Counted from the first letter of the stretch, positions 49,451 to 59,581 are shown. The stretch: 64,000 nt of DNA from Streptomyces roseolilacinus (GCF_014649335.1 NZ_BMSV01000007.1:106677-170676); one strand, 5' to 3'. A program made the numbers and translations. Notes: generated by a model from the sequence alone, not told the origin.

Positions 49451-51883
49451 ATGACGGCCGACGAAGCGGTGGAGGCGGCGCTGGGCGCGCTCGATCTGGA
49501 GACCAAGGCCCGGCTCCTGGCCGGACAGGACATGTGGACCCTTCCGGCCGTCCCCGCGATCGGCCTCGCGTCGCTCGTCATGTCCGACGGCCCCGTCGGG
49601 GTTCGGGGCGTCCGCTGGAGCGCCGACGACCCGTCCGTCACCCTGCCGTCCCCGACCGCGCTCGCCGCCTGCTGGGACCCCGGCCTCGCCCGCCGCGCCG
49701 GCCGGCTCCTCGCCCAGGAGGCCCGCCGCAAGGGCGTGCACGTCCTGCTCGCCCCCACCGTGAACCTCCACCGCTCACCGCTGGGCGGCCGCCACTTCGA
49801 GGCGTACAGCGAGGACCCGTACCTCACCGGCGAGATCGGCGCCGGCTACGTGCGCGGTGTCCAGGACGGCGGGGTCGCCGCCACCGTCAAGCACTTCGTC
49901 GCCAACGACGCCGAGACCGACCGCTTCACCGTCGACAACACCGTCCCGCCCCGCGCCCTGCGCGAGCTGTACCTCGCCCCGTTCGAGGCGATCGTCGAGC
50001 GCGCCCGCCCCTGGGCCGTCATGGCCGCGTACAACCAGGTCAACGGCGTCACGATGACCGAGCACCGGCACCTGCAGAACGAGGTGCTGCGCGAGGAGTG
50101 GGGCTTCGACGGGGTCGTCGTCTCCGACTGGTTCGCCGCCCGCTCCACCGCCGGGGCGCTGCTCGGCGGCCTCGACGTCGCCATGCCCGGCCCGCACACC
50201 GTGTACGGCGAGGCCCTCGCCGCCGCCGTGCGGGCCGGGGACGTCGACGAGGAGCGGGTCGACCGCGCCGTACGCCGCGTGCTGCGCCTCGCCGCCCGCG
50301 TCGGCGCCCTGGACGGCGCCGCACCGGCCGTCCCGAAGCCGCCGGAGCCCCTCGACGGGGAGGCCCTGGCCCGCGAGATCGCCCACCGCTCCTTCGTCCT
50401 CGTGCGCAACACCGGCGACGTCCTGCCCCTCGACCCCGCCCGCACCCCCCGCATCGCCCTCGTCGGCGCCGCCGCCCGCGCCGCCCGCGTCCTCGGCGGC
50501 GGCTCCGCCCAGGTCTTCCCCGCCCGCACCGTCTCCCCGCTCGACGGCCTCACCGCCGCCCTGCCCGAGGGCACCACCCTCACCTACGCCCCCGGCGCCG
50601 ACCTCTCCGACGAACCGGAACCCGCGGGACCCGGCTTCACCCTGCGCGCCGTCTGCCGCGACGCCTCCGGCACCGTCCTCGCCGACACCCCGCTGCCCTC
50701 CGGCCAGATCCAGTGGGTCGGCACCGACCTGCCCGCCGGGGTCACCCACGAGGCACTGCACAGCGTCGAGGTCACCGGCACCTTCACCCCGCGCGAGAGC
50801 GGCGACCACGGCTTCGGCACGCGCGGCCTCGGCCCCCTCACCCTCACCGTCGCCGGGCGCGTGCTGTACGACGGGGTGCAGGAGGCGGGCGCGGAGGGCG
50901 ACCCGTTCGAGGCGTTCGCGGGCGCCCCCGCCGAACGCGGCACGGCGCACCTCACCGCAGGGAGGCCCGTCGAGGTGTCCCTCCGCCACACCGTCGGCCA
51001 CGACCGCTCCGCGCCGCTGCCCGCCGTCGTCCTCTCGCTGCTGCACCGCCCGCCCCGCCGCGACCCCGACGCGCTGATCGCCGAGGCCGCCGAGGCCGCC
51101 CGCGCCGCCGACACCGCGATCGTCGTCGTCGCCACCACCGAACGCGTCGAGTCCGAGGGCTTCGACCGGTCCGACCTGCGGCTCCCGGGCCGCCAGGACG
51201 ACCTCGTCCGCGCCGTCGCCGCCGCCAACCCCCGCACGGTCGTCGTCGTCAACGCCGGGGCGCCCGTCGAGATGCCCTGGCGAGACGACGTGGCCGCCGT
51301 GCTCCTGACCTGGTTCCCCGGCCAGGAGGGCGGCGCCGCGCTCGCCGACGTCCTCCTCGGCGCCGAGGAGCCCGGCGGCCGCCTGCCCACCACCTGGCCG
51401 GCCGCGCTCGCCGACGCCCCGGTCACCGCCGTCACCCCTGTCGACGGCGAACTGCGCTACGACGAGGGGCCCTTCATCGGCTACCGCGCCTGGGACCGGG
51501 CCGGGGGCCCCGCGCCCGCGTACCCCTTCGGCCACGGCCTCGGCTACACCACCTGGGAGTACGAGTCCCTGGCCGTCACCCCCACCACGGCCCGGGTCCG
51601 GGTCCGCAACACGGGCACCCGCCCCGGCCGCGAGGTCGTCCAGCTGTACGTCGCCCCCCGCGCCGACCTGGTCGACCGCCCCGCCCGCTGGCTGGTCGGA
51701 TTCGGGGGCGCGCAGGCCGCGCCCGGCGCCTCGGCGGAGGTGGAGATCCGGCTGGCGCCCCGCCTCTTCGACCTCTGGGACGAGGACGCCGGCACCTGGA
51801 CCACCGTCCCCGGCCCGTACGAGATCCGCGCCGGCCGCTCCCTCGCCGACATCCGCCTCGCCGTCACCCTGGAACTCGACTGA
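49451..51883 (+). CDS. Glycoside hydrolase family 3 beta-glucosidase with PA14-like insert
   Basis: 810 aa, no signal peptide, so cytoplasmic. GGAGGG lies seven bases before the ATG. The GH3 barrel has MSDGPVGVRG (44-53), KHF (147-149) and nucleophile Asp226 in VVVSDWFA. The second domain follows at about 310-630 and includes SRTPRIALVG-like sequence and FTPRESGDHGFGTRGLGP, a PA14-type carbohydrate-binding insert. The C-terminal fibronectin-like domain starts near 700 (ARVRVRNTGTRPGREVVQLYV). Likely hydrolyses beta-glucosides or related disaccharides taken up by the cell. Aldose epimerase follows convergently. Confidence 0.93.
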   Translation: MTADEAVEAALGALDLETKARLLAGQDMWTLPAVPAIGLASLVMSDGPVGVRGVRWSADDPSVTLPSPTALAACWDPGLARRAGRLLAQEARRKGVHVLLAPTVNLHRSPLGGRHFEAYSEDPYLTGEIGAGYVRGVQDGGVAATVKHFVANDAETDRFTVDNTVPPRALRELYLAPFEAIVERARPWAVMAAYNQVNGVTMTEHRHLQNEVLREEWGFDGVVVSDWFAARSTAGALLGGLDVAMPGPHTVYGEALAAAVRAGDVDEERVDRAVRRVLRLAARVGALDGAAPAVPKPPEPLDGEALAREIAHRSFVLVRNTGDVLPLDPARTPRIALVGAAARAARVLGGGSAQVFPARTVSPLDGLTAALPEGTTLTYAPGADLSDEPEPAGPGFTLRAVCRDASGTVLADTPLPSGQIQWVGTDLPAGVTHEALHSVEVTGTFTPRESGDHGFGTRGLGPLTLTVAGRVLYDGVQEAGAEGDPFEAFAGAPAERGTAHLTAGRPVEVSLRHTVGHDRSAPLPAVVLSLLHRPPRRDPDALIAEAAEAARAADTAIVVVATTERVESEGFDRSDLRLPGRQDDLVRAVAAANPRTVVVVNAGAPVEMPWRDDVAAVLLTWFPGQEGGAALADVLLGAEEPGGRLPTTWPAALADAPVTAVTPVDGELRYDEGPFIGYRAWDRAGGPAPAYPFGHGLGYTTWEYESLAVTPTTARVRVRNTGTRPGREVVQLYVAPRADLVDRPARWLVGFGGAQAAPGASAEVEIRLAPRLFDLWDEDAGTWTTVPGPYEIRAGRSLADIRLAVTLELD

Positions 51884-51910
51884 CGCCCCGCCGGACGGCG
51901 AAACGGCCGG

Positions 51911-52849
51911 TCAGCGCAGGCCGAAGCCGTACCGCGTCTCCGACGTGAACACCTCGCCCGGCCGGAGCACCGTGCTCGGGAACTCCGGCCGGTTCGGGGA
52001 GTCCGGGAAGTGCTGCGTCTCCAGCGCGACCCCGCCCAGGTGGTCCGGCGCGTACACCTGGAGCCCCGGCTCCGTCGTCCACACCGTCACCACGCGGCCG
52101 GTCGCCGGCGCGTACAGCTCCGCGACCGGCTCCGCGCCGCCGGGCGCGTCCAGGACGAAGTTGTGGTCGATGCCCGTGCCCGCCGGCCGCGAGGAGCGGA
52201 AGTCCAGCCGCGTGCCCTCCACCGGGGCCAGTTCGCCGGTCGGCGCGCCCGTCCCGTCCAGCGGGGTGAACCGGCTCGCCGCGACACGCAGTTCGGGGGC
52301 GCCGCCGAGGTCCCAGTACGTGTGGTTGGTGAGGTTCACCACCGTCGGGGCGTCCGTCACCGCCTCGTACGCGATCCGCAGCGCCCCGTCCCCGTCGAGG
52401 CGGTACGTCGCGGACACCTCCAGCCGGCCCGGGAACCCCTCCTCGCCGTCCGGGCTCACCCGCGACAGCCGTACGCCGCCGTCCGCCTCCCGCGCCTCCC
52501 ACACGCGCTTGTCGAAGCCCCGCTCACCGCCGTGCAGGCTGTGCGGCCCGCCGTTGCGCGCCAGCCGGTACGTCCGGCCGTCCAGCGGGAACACCCCGTC
52601 CCGGATCCGGTTCGCGTACCGCCCGACGAGCGCCCCGAAGTACGGCTCGGGCCGCTCCTCGTACCCGGCCACCCCGTCGAAGCCCAGCACGACGCCGGCG
52701 ACCGCCCCGTCCCGGTCCGGCCGCTCCACGGACTGCACGATCCCGCCGTACGTCAGGATCCGCGCGCGGGTCCCGGCCCGCTCCAGCGTCCAGCGGTGCA
52801 CCACCGTGCCGTCGGAGAGCCGGCCCCACTCCTCAACCCCTGTGATCAT
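51911..52849 (-). CDS. galM: Aldose 1-epimerase
   Basis: 312 aa. Catalytic residues are recognisable: His in PHSLHGGERGFDKRVW (about residue 95), His in VNLTNHTYWDLGG (about 170), and a C-terminal Glu in GVALETQHFPDSPNRPEF. It interconverts alpha and beta anomers of glucose or galactose. It stands opposite the GH3 gene and 10 bp downstream of the SGNH gene on the same strand, consistent with sugar use. Confidence 0.93.
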   Translation of the reverse strand: MITGVEEWGRLSDGTVVHRWTLERAGTRARILTYGGIVQSVERPDRDGAVAGVVLGFDGVAGYEERPEPYFGALVGRYANRIRDGVFPLDGRTYRLARNGGPHSLHGGERGFDKRVWEAREADGGVRLSRVSPDGEEGFPGRLEVSATYRLDGDGALRIAYEAVTDAPTVVNLTNHTYWDLGGAPELRVAASRFTPLDGTGAPTGELAPVEGTRLDFRSSRPAGTGIDHNFVLDAPGGAEPVAELYAPATGRVVTVWTTEPGLQVYAPDHLGGVALETQHFPDSPNRPEFPSTVLRPGEVFTSETRYGFGLR

Positions 52850-52859
52850 GCGCCGGAGC

Positions 52860-53849
52860 CTACGCGGGGGGCCGCGCGGCCGTGACGGTGCGGTGGGCGA
52901 TCTCCGCCAGCCGCCCCTGCCCGTCCCGGCTCGGGTGGAACACGTCCCAGGGACTCAACTGCGTCTCGTCGAAGGCGTACGCGAAGACGGCACCCCCGTC
53001 GTGCCGGCACCGCTCGTCGCGGGCGCACACGTCCCGCAGCACCTCGTTGTACGCGACGACCCGCTCCCGCACCCGCGCGCGGCGCTCCTCCGCCGCCGGG
53101 CCCAGGTCGTGGGCGTCGGCCAGCATCGACGCGCAGACGCCCATCCGCCACACCCGCCGGCCCACCGGGTGCTCCCGCCCCGTCGACCACAGCCGCCACA
53201 GGTCCGGGACGCTCGCCACGTACACCTGGGTGCGGGGCGACGCCCGCCGCAGCCGGGCCATCGCCGCCTCGAACGACGCCCGGAAGTCCGCGACCGGCGT
53301 CATCAGGTCGACGGACGGCCGGCAGGCGTCGTTCGCACCGACCATCACCGTCACCAGGCCGGGCTTCCTCCCCGCCGCCAGGGCCATCTGCTCGGGCAGC
53401 TCGGCGACGCGCGCCCCCGACCGGGCCAGGTTCCAGCTGCGGGACGCCAGCGCGGGTGCGCCGAGCAGTCGCAGCGCCAGGCTGTTCACCCGGGTGTCCG
53501 AACCGGTGGCCCACGACACCGTCGGACAGTCCGTCAGCAGCCCGCAGGCGTCGAAGCCGCGCGTGATGGAGTCGCCGACCGCGGCGACGGAGGCCGGCCG
53601 CGGGTCCCACAGGGGGGTGGGGGAGGGGCTGGGCCGCACCGGAGTGGGACGTCGTACCGCGTCCGCGGCGTTGCTGCTTTCGGGGGACGTGACGCACCCG
53701 GTCAGCGTCGCACCGCAGATCAGCGCCGCCACCGCCGCGCGGGCGGCACCGCGGCGGAAGCGGCCGACGCCGGGCGCGGGGGCGGGAGCGGCGAACGCGG
53801 GCGCGGAGGCGGCCTCCTGGCGGGTGAAAGCTTCGTGTCGACGGGCCAC
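52860..53849 (-). CDS. SGNH/GDSL-family hydrolase, putative lipoprotein
   Basis: 329 aa from the GTG at 53849. A long basic N-terminus precedes a hydrophobic stretch and lipobox ICGATLTGC (Cys about residue 52), so a lipoprotein anchored outside the membrane is predicted. Block I is VGDSITRGFD with the nucleophile Ser (about 92). Block III has MVGANDACRP, and the C-terminal Asp-His pair is in WDVFHPS. Activity on esters or acylated glycans is likely. The longer N-terminal extension may mean the true start is later. Confidence 0.85.
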   Translation of the reverse strand: MARRHEAFTRQEAASAPAFAAPAPAPGVGRFRRGAARAAVAALICGATLTGCVTSPESSNAADAVRRPTPVRPSPSPTPLWDPRPASVAAVGDSITRGFDACGLLTDCPTVSWATGSDTRVNSLALRLLGAPALASRSWNLARSGARVAELPEQMALAAGRKPGLVTVMVGANDACRPSVDLMTPVADFRASFEAAMARLRRASPRTQVYVASVPDLWRLWSTGREHPVGRRVWRMGVCASMLADAHDLGPAAEERRARVRERVVAYNEVLRDVCARDERCRHDGGAVFAYAFDETQLSPWDVFHPSRDGQGRLAEIAHRTVTAARPPA

Positions 53850-54042
53850 GGGACCGACCGTACGTCATCCCAAGCGCCCCGGCGCACGATAGCTTTTCCC
53901 CGTCGAACCAGAGACGCCTGGCCGACCGGCTCCGGTAAATTACATCACGTCACGAGCTGTCCCTTTTGCGGAGTTTCGCTCCCGATGCTGTTTACTGAGG
54001 CCGCTGGGAAAAGGCGAACCTCGTCCCACACTGGAGGTCCCG

Positions 54043-54537
54043 GTGACGACACGTGGAGTCCTGTACGTCCACTCCGCGCCGCGCGCGCTGTGCCCGCACG
54101 TCGAATGGGCGGTCGCGGGGGTGCTCGGCGCGAGGGTCCAGCTCGACTGGATCCGGCAGCCGGCCTCACCGGGCACCTGGAGAGCCGAGTTCTCCTGGCA
54201 GGGCGAACCGGGCACCGCCTCCCAGCTGGCCTCCGCCCTGCGCGGCTGGCAGATGCTGCGCTTCGAGGTGACCGCCGAACCCTGCTCCACCGCCGAGGGG
54301 GAGCGCTACAGCGCCACCCCCGACCTGGGCATCTTCCACGCGGTCATCGGCATCCACGGCGACATCATGATCCCCGAGGACCGGCTGCGCGCCGCCCTGG
54401 CCCGCTCCGCGCAGGGCGAGACCCTGCTGGAGGCCGAGGTCGCCAAGCTCCTCGGCAAGCCCTGGGACGACGAGCTGGAGCCCTTCCGGTACGCCGGCGA
54501 GGGCGCCCCGGTCCGCTGGCTCCACCAGGTCGTCTGA
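54043..54537 (+). CDS. DUF3145-family protein
   Basis: 164 aa from the GTG at 54043 with GGAGG upstream. VLYVHSAPRALCPHVEWAV and LDWIRQPASPGTWRAEF, then GIFHAVIGIHGDIMIPEDRLRAAL are recognisable for this actinobacterial family, which has no known role. It regularly lies beside the fatty-acid synthase operon. Converges with fabF across a strong hairpin. Confidence 0.88.
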   Translation: MTTRGVLYVHSAPRALCPHVEWAVAGVLGARVQLDWIRQPASPGTWRAEFSWQGEPGTASQLASALRGWQMLRFEVTAEPCSTAEGERYSATPDLGIFHAVIGIHGDIMIPEDRLRAALARSAQGETLLEAEVAKLLGKPWDDELEPFRYAGEGAPVRWLHQVV

Positions 54538-54586
54538 GCCCCGCGAGGCCTTCCGGCCCCGGTTCTCCGGCCTTCCGGCACGCGAA

Positions 54587-54616
54587 GAGGCCCCCGCCCA
54601 TCAGGGCGGGGGCCTC
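54587..54616. terminator. Perfect 13-bp bidirectional terminator hairpin
   Basis: GAGGCCCCCGCCC (54587-54599) and GGGCGGGGGCCTC (54604-54616) around a 4-nt loop, between the DUF3145 gene and fabF, which converge. Confidence 0.88.
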
Positions 54617-54638
54617 CTCACGTCGTGCGGGCGCGCGG

Positions 54639-55901
54639 TCAGACCGTGCGGAAGGCGAGGACGACGTTGTGGCCGCCGAAGCCGAACGAGTTGTTGATCG
54701 CCGCGATCGTGCCCTCGGGCAGCGGACGGGGCTCGTCGCGCACGATGTCCGCGTCGACCTCCTCGTCCAGCTCGTCGACGTTGATGGTCGGCGGGGCCGT
54801 GCGGTGGTACAGCGCCAGGACCGTCGCGACGGTCTCGATGCCGCCGGCGCCGCCCAGCAGGTGGCCCGTCATCGACTTGGTCGCGGAGACCGCGACGTGG
54901 TCGAGGTCGTCGCCGAGGACCTTGCGCAGCGCCTTCACCTCGGCGACGTCACCCTGCGGCGTCGACGTGGCGTGCGCGTTCAGGTGCACGACCTCCGACG
55001 GCTTGAGGTCCGTCGAGTCCAGCAGGTTCTGCAGGGCGGCGGCGATGCCGCGGCCGGTCGGCTCGGGCTGCGCGATGTGGTGGCTGTCGGCGGACAGTCC
55101 CTGGCCCAGCGCCTCGCAGTACACGCGGGCGCCGCGCGCCGCGGCGTGCTCCGCGGACTCCAGGACGACCACGCCCGCGCCCTCGCCCAGCACGAAGCCG
55201 TCACGGGCCTTGTCGTACGGGCGGGAGGCCTTCTCGGGCTCGTCGTTGTTCTTGGACATCGCCATCATGTTGGCGAACGCCGCGACGGGCAGGGGGTGGA
55301 TGGCCGCCTCGGTGCCGCCCGCCACGACCACGTCGGCCCGGCCGGTGCGGATCATCTCGATGGCGTAGCCGATCGCCTCGGCGCCCGACGCGCACGCCGA
55401 CACCGGGGTGTGCACGCCCGCCTGGGCGTTCACCTCCAGGCCGACGTTGGCGGAGGGGCTGTTCGGCATGAGCATGGGCACCGTGTGCGGGGAGACCCGC
55501 CGGGCGCCCTTCTCCTTCAGTACGTCGTACTGGTCGAGCAGGGTGGTCACGCCGCCGATGCCGGAGGCGATGACGGAGCCGAGCCGCTCCGGGGTGACCT
55601 GCGCGTCCTCACCGGCGGGGCCGGAGAAACCGGCGTCCGCCCACGCCTCACGGGCGGCGATCACCGCGAATTGCGCGGAACGGTCCAGCTTGCGGGCCAG
55701 CGGCCGCGGCAGGACCTCCAGCGGGTCGACGGCCACGCGGGCCGCGATCCGGACGGACAGGTCGGCGAAGCGCTCGTCCTCGAGGGGCGCGGCGCCGGAG
55801 CGCCCGGCCAGCAGTCCCTCCCAGGTCGAGGCGGAGTCGCCACCCAGCGGTGTGGTTGCGCCGATACCGGTGACGACCACGGTGCGATTGGTCGAGCTCA
55901 C
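54639..55901 (-). CDS. fabF: 3-oxoacyl-[ACP] synthase II
   Basis: 420 aa from the GTG at 55901 with GGAG upstream. Elongating condensing enzyme of type II fatty-acid synthesis. Catalytic Cys170 is in PVSACASGAEA, the two histidines in NAHATSTPQGD and SFGFGGHN. Last gene of the fabD-fabH-acpP-fabF operon. Confidence 0.96.
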   Translation of the reverse strand: MSSTNRTVVVTGIGATTPLGGDSASTWEGLLAGRSGAAPLEDERFADLSVRIAARVAVDPLEVLPRPLARKLDRSAQFAVIAAREAWADAGFSGPAGEDAQVTPERLGSVIASGIGGVTTLLDQYDVLKEKGARRVSPHTVPMLMPNSPSANVGLEVNAQAGVHTPVSACASGAEAIGYAIEMIRTGRADVVVAGGTEAAIHPLPVAAFANMMAMSKNNDEPEKASRPYDKARDGFVLGEGAGVVVLESAEHAAARGARVYCEALGQGLSADSHHIAQPEPTGRGIAAALQNLLDSTDLKPSEVVHLNAHATSTPQGDVAEVKALRKVLGDDLDHVAVSATKSMTGHLLGGAGGIETVATVLALYHRTAPPTINVDELDEEVDADIVRDEPRPLPEGTIAAINNSFGFGGHNVVLAFRTV

Positions 55902-55967
55902 AGGAATTCTTTCTCCACGTGTATGAGGTAAGCGTGAATACGGCGCCACCGCCGGGTGGCGGACCGA

Positions 55968-56216
55968 TCAGGCCTGGTGCTTGAGGATGTACTCGGCGGC
56001 GTCGCGAACCGTCTTGAGGCCCTTGACGTCCTCGTCCGGGATCTTCACCGAGAAGCGCTCCTCGGCGGCGACGACGACCTCGACCATGGACAGGGAGTCC
56101 ACGTCCAGGTCGTCCGTGAAGGACTTGTCCAGCTCGACGTCCTCGGTCGGGATGCCGGCGATCTCGTTGACGATCTCGGCGAGACCTTCGACGATCTCTT
56201 CCAGGGTGGCGGCCAT
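55968..56216 (-). CDS. acpP: Acyl carrier protein
   Basis: 82 aa acidic protein. The phosphopantetheine attachment Ser41 is in DVDSLSMVE. It carries growing acyl chains between FabD, FabH and FabF. Located between fabH and fabF, the usual order in Streptomyces. Confidence 0.96.
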   Translation of the reverse strand: MAATLEEIVEGLAEIVNEIAGIPTEDVELDKSFTDDLDVDSLSMVEVVVAAEERFSVKIPDEDVKGLKTVRDAAEYILKHQA

Positions 56217-56298
56217 GTGGCGCTCCTTCAGTGTGTAGCTCTGTGCTTGTCAGAGGATGTGATGGCGTTCCGCCCGGTACGGAGACCGGAACGGCTGC

Positions 56299-57300
56299 CT
56301 AGGGGAGGGTAACGACCGTCGCGGCGTAGACGAGTCCCGCCCCGAAGCCGATGACGAGCGCGGTGTCACCGCTCTTCGCCTGCCCGGTCGCCAGGAGCCG
56401 CTCCATCGCGAGCGGGATCGAGGCGGCCGAGGTGTTGCCGGTGGTCTCCACGTCGCGGGCGACCGTGACGTGCTCCGGCAGTTTCAGCGTCTTCACCATC
56501 GAGTCGATGATCCGCATGTTGGCCTGGTGCGGGATGAAGACGTCCAGGTCGGCCGCGGTGATGCCGGCCGCGTCGAGCGCCTGCTGGGCGACCTTGGCCA
56601 TCTCGAAGACGGCCCAGCGGAACACCGCCTGGCCCTCCTGCGTGATGGCGGGGAACCGCTCCACCGTGCCGTCGCGGTAGTCCGTCCACGGCACGGTCTG
56701 CTTGATGGTCTCGGACTTGTCGCCCTCGGAGCCCCAGACGGTGGGGCCGATCTCCGGCTCCTGGGACGGGCCGACCACGACCGCGCCCGCGCCGTCGCCG
56801 AACAGGAAGGCCGTGGCCCGGTCCTCCAGGTCGGTCAGGTCGCTGAGCCGCTCCACGCCGATGACGAGGACGTACTCGGCGGAGCCCTCGACGACCATGC
56901 CCTTCGCGAGCGTCAGCCCGTAGCCGAAGCCCGCGCAGCCCGCCGAGATGTCGAACGCGGCCGGCTTGCTCTGCGTGATCTGGTCGGCGATCTCGGTGGC
57001 GACGGCCGGGGTCTGCTTGAAGTGCGACACGGTGGAGACGACGACGCCGCCGATCTGCTCGGGGCTGACCCCGGCGTTCGCGAGGGCCTTGCCCGCCGCC
57101 TCGACCGACATTGCGGTCACGGTCTCCTCGGGCGACGCCCAGTGGCGGGTCGCGATGCCGGAGCGCGAGCGGATCCACTCGTCCGACGAGTCGATCTTCT
57201 CGAGGATCACCTCGTTCGGCACGACCCGGGTCGGACGGTAACCGCCGACACCCAGGATGCGCGCGTACGGGGCGCCCTTGCTGGGCTTGATCTTCGCCAT
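56299..57300 (-). CDS. fabH: 3-oxoacyl-[ACP] synthase III
   Basis: 333 aa. Initiating condensing enzyme, joining an acyl-CoA starter to malonyl-ACP. In Streptomyces it accepts branched starters. Catalytic Cys122 is in DISAGCAGFGYG, His in FIPHQANMRI, and Asn in ETTGNTSAAS. Confidence 0.96.
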   Translation of the reverse strand: MAKIKPSKGAPYARILGVGGYRPTRVVPNEVILEKIDSSDEWIRSRSGIATRHWASPEETVTAMSVEAAGKALANAGVSPEQIGGVVVSTVSHFKQTPAVATEIADQITQSKPAAFDISAGCAGFGYGLTLAKGMVVEGSAEYVLVIGVERLSDLTDLEDRATAFLFGDGAGAVVVGPSQEPEIGPTVWGSEGDKSETIKQTVPWTDYRDGTVERFPAITQEGQAVFRWAVFEMAKVAQQALDAAGITAADLDVFIPHQANMRIIDSMVKTLKLPEHVTVARDVETTGNTSAASIPLAMERLLATGQAKSGDTALVIGFGAGLVYAATVVTLP

Positions 57301-57323
57301 GCTCTACGGCTCCTTGCTCCGGT

Positions 57324-58253
57324 TCAGGAGGCGGCGCCTGCGTGCTCGGCGATGAGCGCGCGTGCCGCGTCGAGGTCGTCGGGGGTTTTGAGCGCGAGCG
57401 CCTTGACACCGGGCAGGGCCCGCTTGGCGATACCGGTCAGTGTGCCACCCGGGCACACCTCGACCAGCGCGGTCGCGCCGAGCCGCTGGAACGTTTCCAT
57501 GCACAGGTCCCAGCGGACCGGGTTCGCGACCTGGCCCACGAGCCGGGTGACGACGTCGGCACCCGTGGCGACGGTCAGCCCGTCCTTGTTGGACACGTAG
57601 ACGACCTTCGGGTCGGCCGGGGCGAGGCCCTGCGCGGCCTCCTCCAGCTTGGCCACGGCGGGCGCCATGTGGTGCGTGTGGAACGCGCCGGCGACCTGGA
57701 GCGGCACCACGCGGCGGACGCCCTCGGGCTTGTCCTCCGCCAGCGCGGCCAGCTGCTCCATGGTGCCGGCGGCGACGATCTGGCCGGCGCCGTTGACGTT
57801 CGCCGGGGTCAGACCGAGCTTCTCCAGGTGCCTGGTGGTGACCTCCGGGTCCCCGCCGAGCAGCGCCGACATGCCGGTGCGGGTCACGGCGGACGCCTCG
57901 GCCATCGCCAGGCCGCGGGTCCGCACGAGACGCAGCGCCGCCGTGTCGTCGAGGACGCCCGCGAACGCGGCGGCGGTGATCTCACCGACGCTGTGGCCCG
58001 CGACGGCGTCCGGGACGACCTCGCCGAGCGCGGCGGCGGAGAGCAGGCCCGCGGCCACCAGCAGCGGCTGGGCGACCGCCGTGTCGCGGATCTCCTCCGC
58101 GTCGGCCTTCGTGCCGTAGTGGATCAGGTCCAGTCCGATGGCCTCCGACCAGGCACCGACGCGGTCGGCGGCGCCCGGAAGATCGAGCCAGGGAGTCAGG
58201 AAGCCGGGCGTCTGAGCGCCTTGGCCGGGAGCGACGAGTACGAGCACCCTCAC
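57324..58253 (-). CDS. fabD: Malonyl-CoA:ACP transacylase
   Basis: 309 aa from the GTG at 58253. GQGAQ near the N-terminus, nucleophile Ser88 in VAGHSVGEITA, and His in AGAFHTHHMAP. Loads malonyl onto ACP for fatty-acid and polyketide synthesis. First structural gene of the operon; 83 bp separate it from the regulator, where the operon promoter and FasR site are expected. Confidence 0.96.
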   Translation of the reverse strand: MRVLVLVAPGQGAQTPGFLTPWLDLPGAADRVGAWSEAIGLDLIHYGTKADAEEIRDTAVAQPLLVAAGLLSAAALGEVVPDAVAGHSVGEITAAAFAGVLDDTAALRLVRTRGLAMAEASAVTRTGMSALLGGDPEVTTRHLEKLGLTPANVNGAGQIVAAGTMEQLAALAEDKPEGVRRVVPLQVAGAFHTHHMAPAVAKLEEAAQGLAPADPKVVYVSNKDGLTVATGADVVTRLVGQVANPVRWDLCMETFQRLGATALVEVCPGGTLTGIAKRALPGVKALALKTPDDLDAARALIAEHAGAAS

Positions 58254-58336
58254 ACTCTCTCTTGTGGACGGTCCCGTACGCCCGTGGGGACTAGGACGAA
58301 GAACCGTCGGGTGAATTGTTGATCCCCCACAAAAAC

Positions 58337-59521
58337 CTAGGACTGTGTCTCGCTGTCGGCCAGACGCCCCAGGATCAGGGCGATCCGCAGCGTGAACGCC
58401 GACCGTACATCGGATGGTGACCAACCCGTGACATCGGTCACACGTCGGAGCCGGTAGCGCACGGTGTTGGGGTGCACGAAGAGCATCCGGGCAGCCCCCT
58501 CGAGGCTACTCGCCTGCTCCAGGTACACGCTCAGAGTCTCCAGGAGAGCCGATCCGGCCTCCTCCAGCGGTCTGTAGATCTCCTCCACCAACTGCTCGCG
58601 CGCGGAAGGGTCCGACGCGATCGCGCGCTCCGGCAGCAGATCGTCCGCGAGGACCGGCCGGGGGGCGTCCTGCCAGGCGGAACACGCCTTCAGACCGGCC
58701 GCCGCCGCCTGCGCGGACCGGGTCGCCGCCAGCAGGTCCGGCACCACCGGACCGGCCACGACGGGCCCGGCCGCGTACGGGCCGATCAGCGACTTCGCCA
58801 CGGCCAGCGGGTTGTCGCTGCCGCCCGCGATCACCACGAGGCGGTCGCCGAGCACCCCGGTGAGGACCTGCAGCTTGGCGTGGCGGGCCGCGCGGCGGAT
58901 CGCCTCGACGGTCAGCTCGCTGTCGCCGTCGGGGGCGGTGCCGAGGATCACGCACACGTGCTCCGGCGAGTTCCAGCCGAGGGCGGCGGCCCTGCTGACC
59001 GCGCCCTCGTCGGCCTCGCCGGACAGCACCGCGTTCACGACGAGGGACTCCAGCCGCGCGTCCCACGCGCCGCGCGCCTCGGCGGCCTGCGCGTACACCT
59101 GCGCCGTCGCGAAGGCGATCTCCCGCGCGTAGACGAGCAGCGCCTCACGGAGCACGGACTCGTCACCGGGGGCGGCGACCTCCTCGATCGCCGACTCCAT
59201 GACCTCGATGGTCGTGCGGACCATCTCGACGGTCTGGCGCAGCGTGATCGCCCGGGTCAGCTCGCGCGGCGCCGTGCCGAACACGTCGGTGGAGATCGCC
59301 TGCGGGGCCTCCGGGTGCCGGAACCACTCGGTGAACGCGGCGATGCCGGCCTGCGCCACCAGACCGATCCAGGAACGGTTCTCCGGGGGCATCGCCCGGT
59401 ACCACGGCAGCGTCTCGTCCATGCGGGCGATGGCGTTGGCGGCGAGCCGCCCGGAGGACTGTTCGAGTCGCTTGAGGGTCGCTGCGTGCGGGTGGGCGTC
59501 GTTCACTGCGGGATCAGGCAC
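58337..59521 (-). CDS. fasR: PucR-type helix-turn-helix activator of fatty acid synthesis
   Basis: 394 aa from the GTG at 59521; GTG at 59506 is equally possible, neither having a clear ribosome binding site. The N-terminal and central helical/GGDEF-like region lead to a C-terminal PucR helix-turn-helix: LSVYLEQASSLEGAARMLFVHPNTVRYRLRR-type. The position directly upstream of fabD matches FasR of S. coelicolor, which activates the fab operon. Not overlapping with fabD. Confidence 0.88.
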   Translation of the reverse strand: MPDPAVNDAHPHAATLKRLEQSSGRLAANAIARMDETLPWYRAMPPENRSWIGLVAQAGIAAFTEWFRHPEAPQAISTDVFGTAPRELTRAITLRQTVEMVRTTIEVMESAIEEVAAPGDESVLREALLVYAREIAFATAQVYAQAAEARGAWDARLESLVVNAVLSGEADEGAVSRAAALGWNSPEHVCVILGTAPDGDSELTVEAIRRAARHAKLQVLTGVLGDRLVVIAGGSDNPLAVAKSLIGPYAAGPVVAGPVVPDLLAATRSAQAAAAGLKACSAWQDAPRPVLADDLLPERAIASDPSAREQLVEEIYRPLEEAGSALLETLSVYLEQASSLEGAARMLFVHPNTVRYRLRRVTDVTGWSPSDVRSAFTLRIALILGRLADSETQS

Positions 59522-59581
59522 GGGACAAGACTGCCTTATCGGGACGGCGGCCCGCCCGGGCGGTCTACCGTTGGGTCCGTG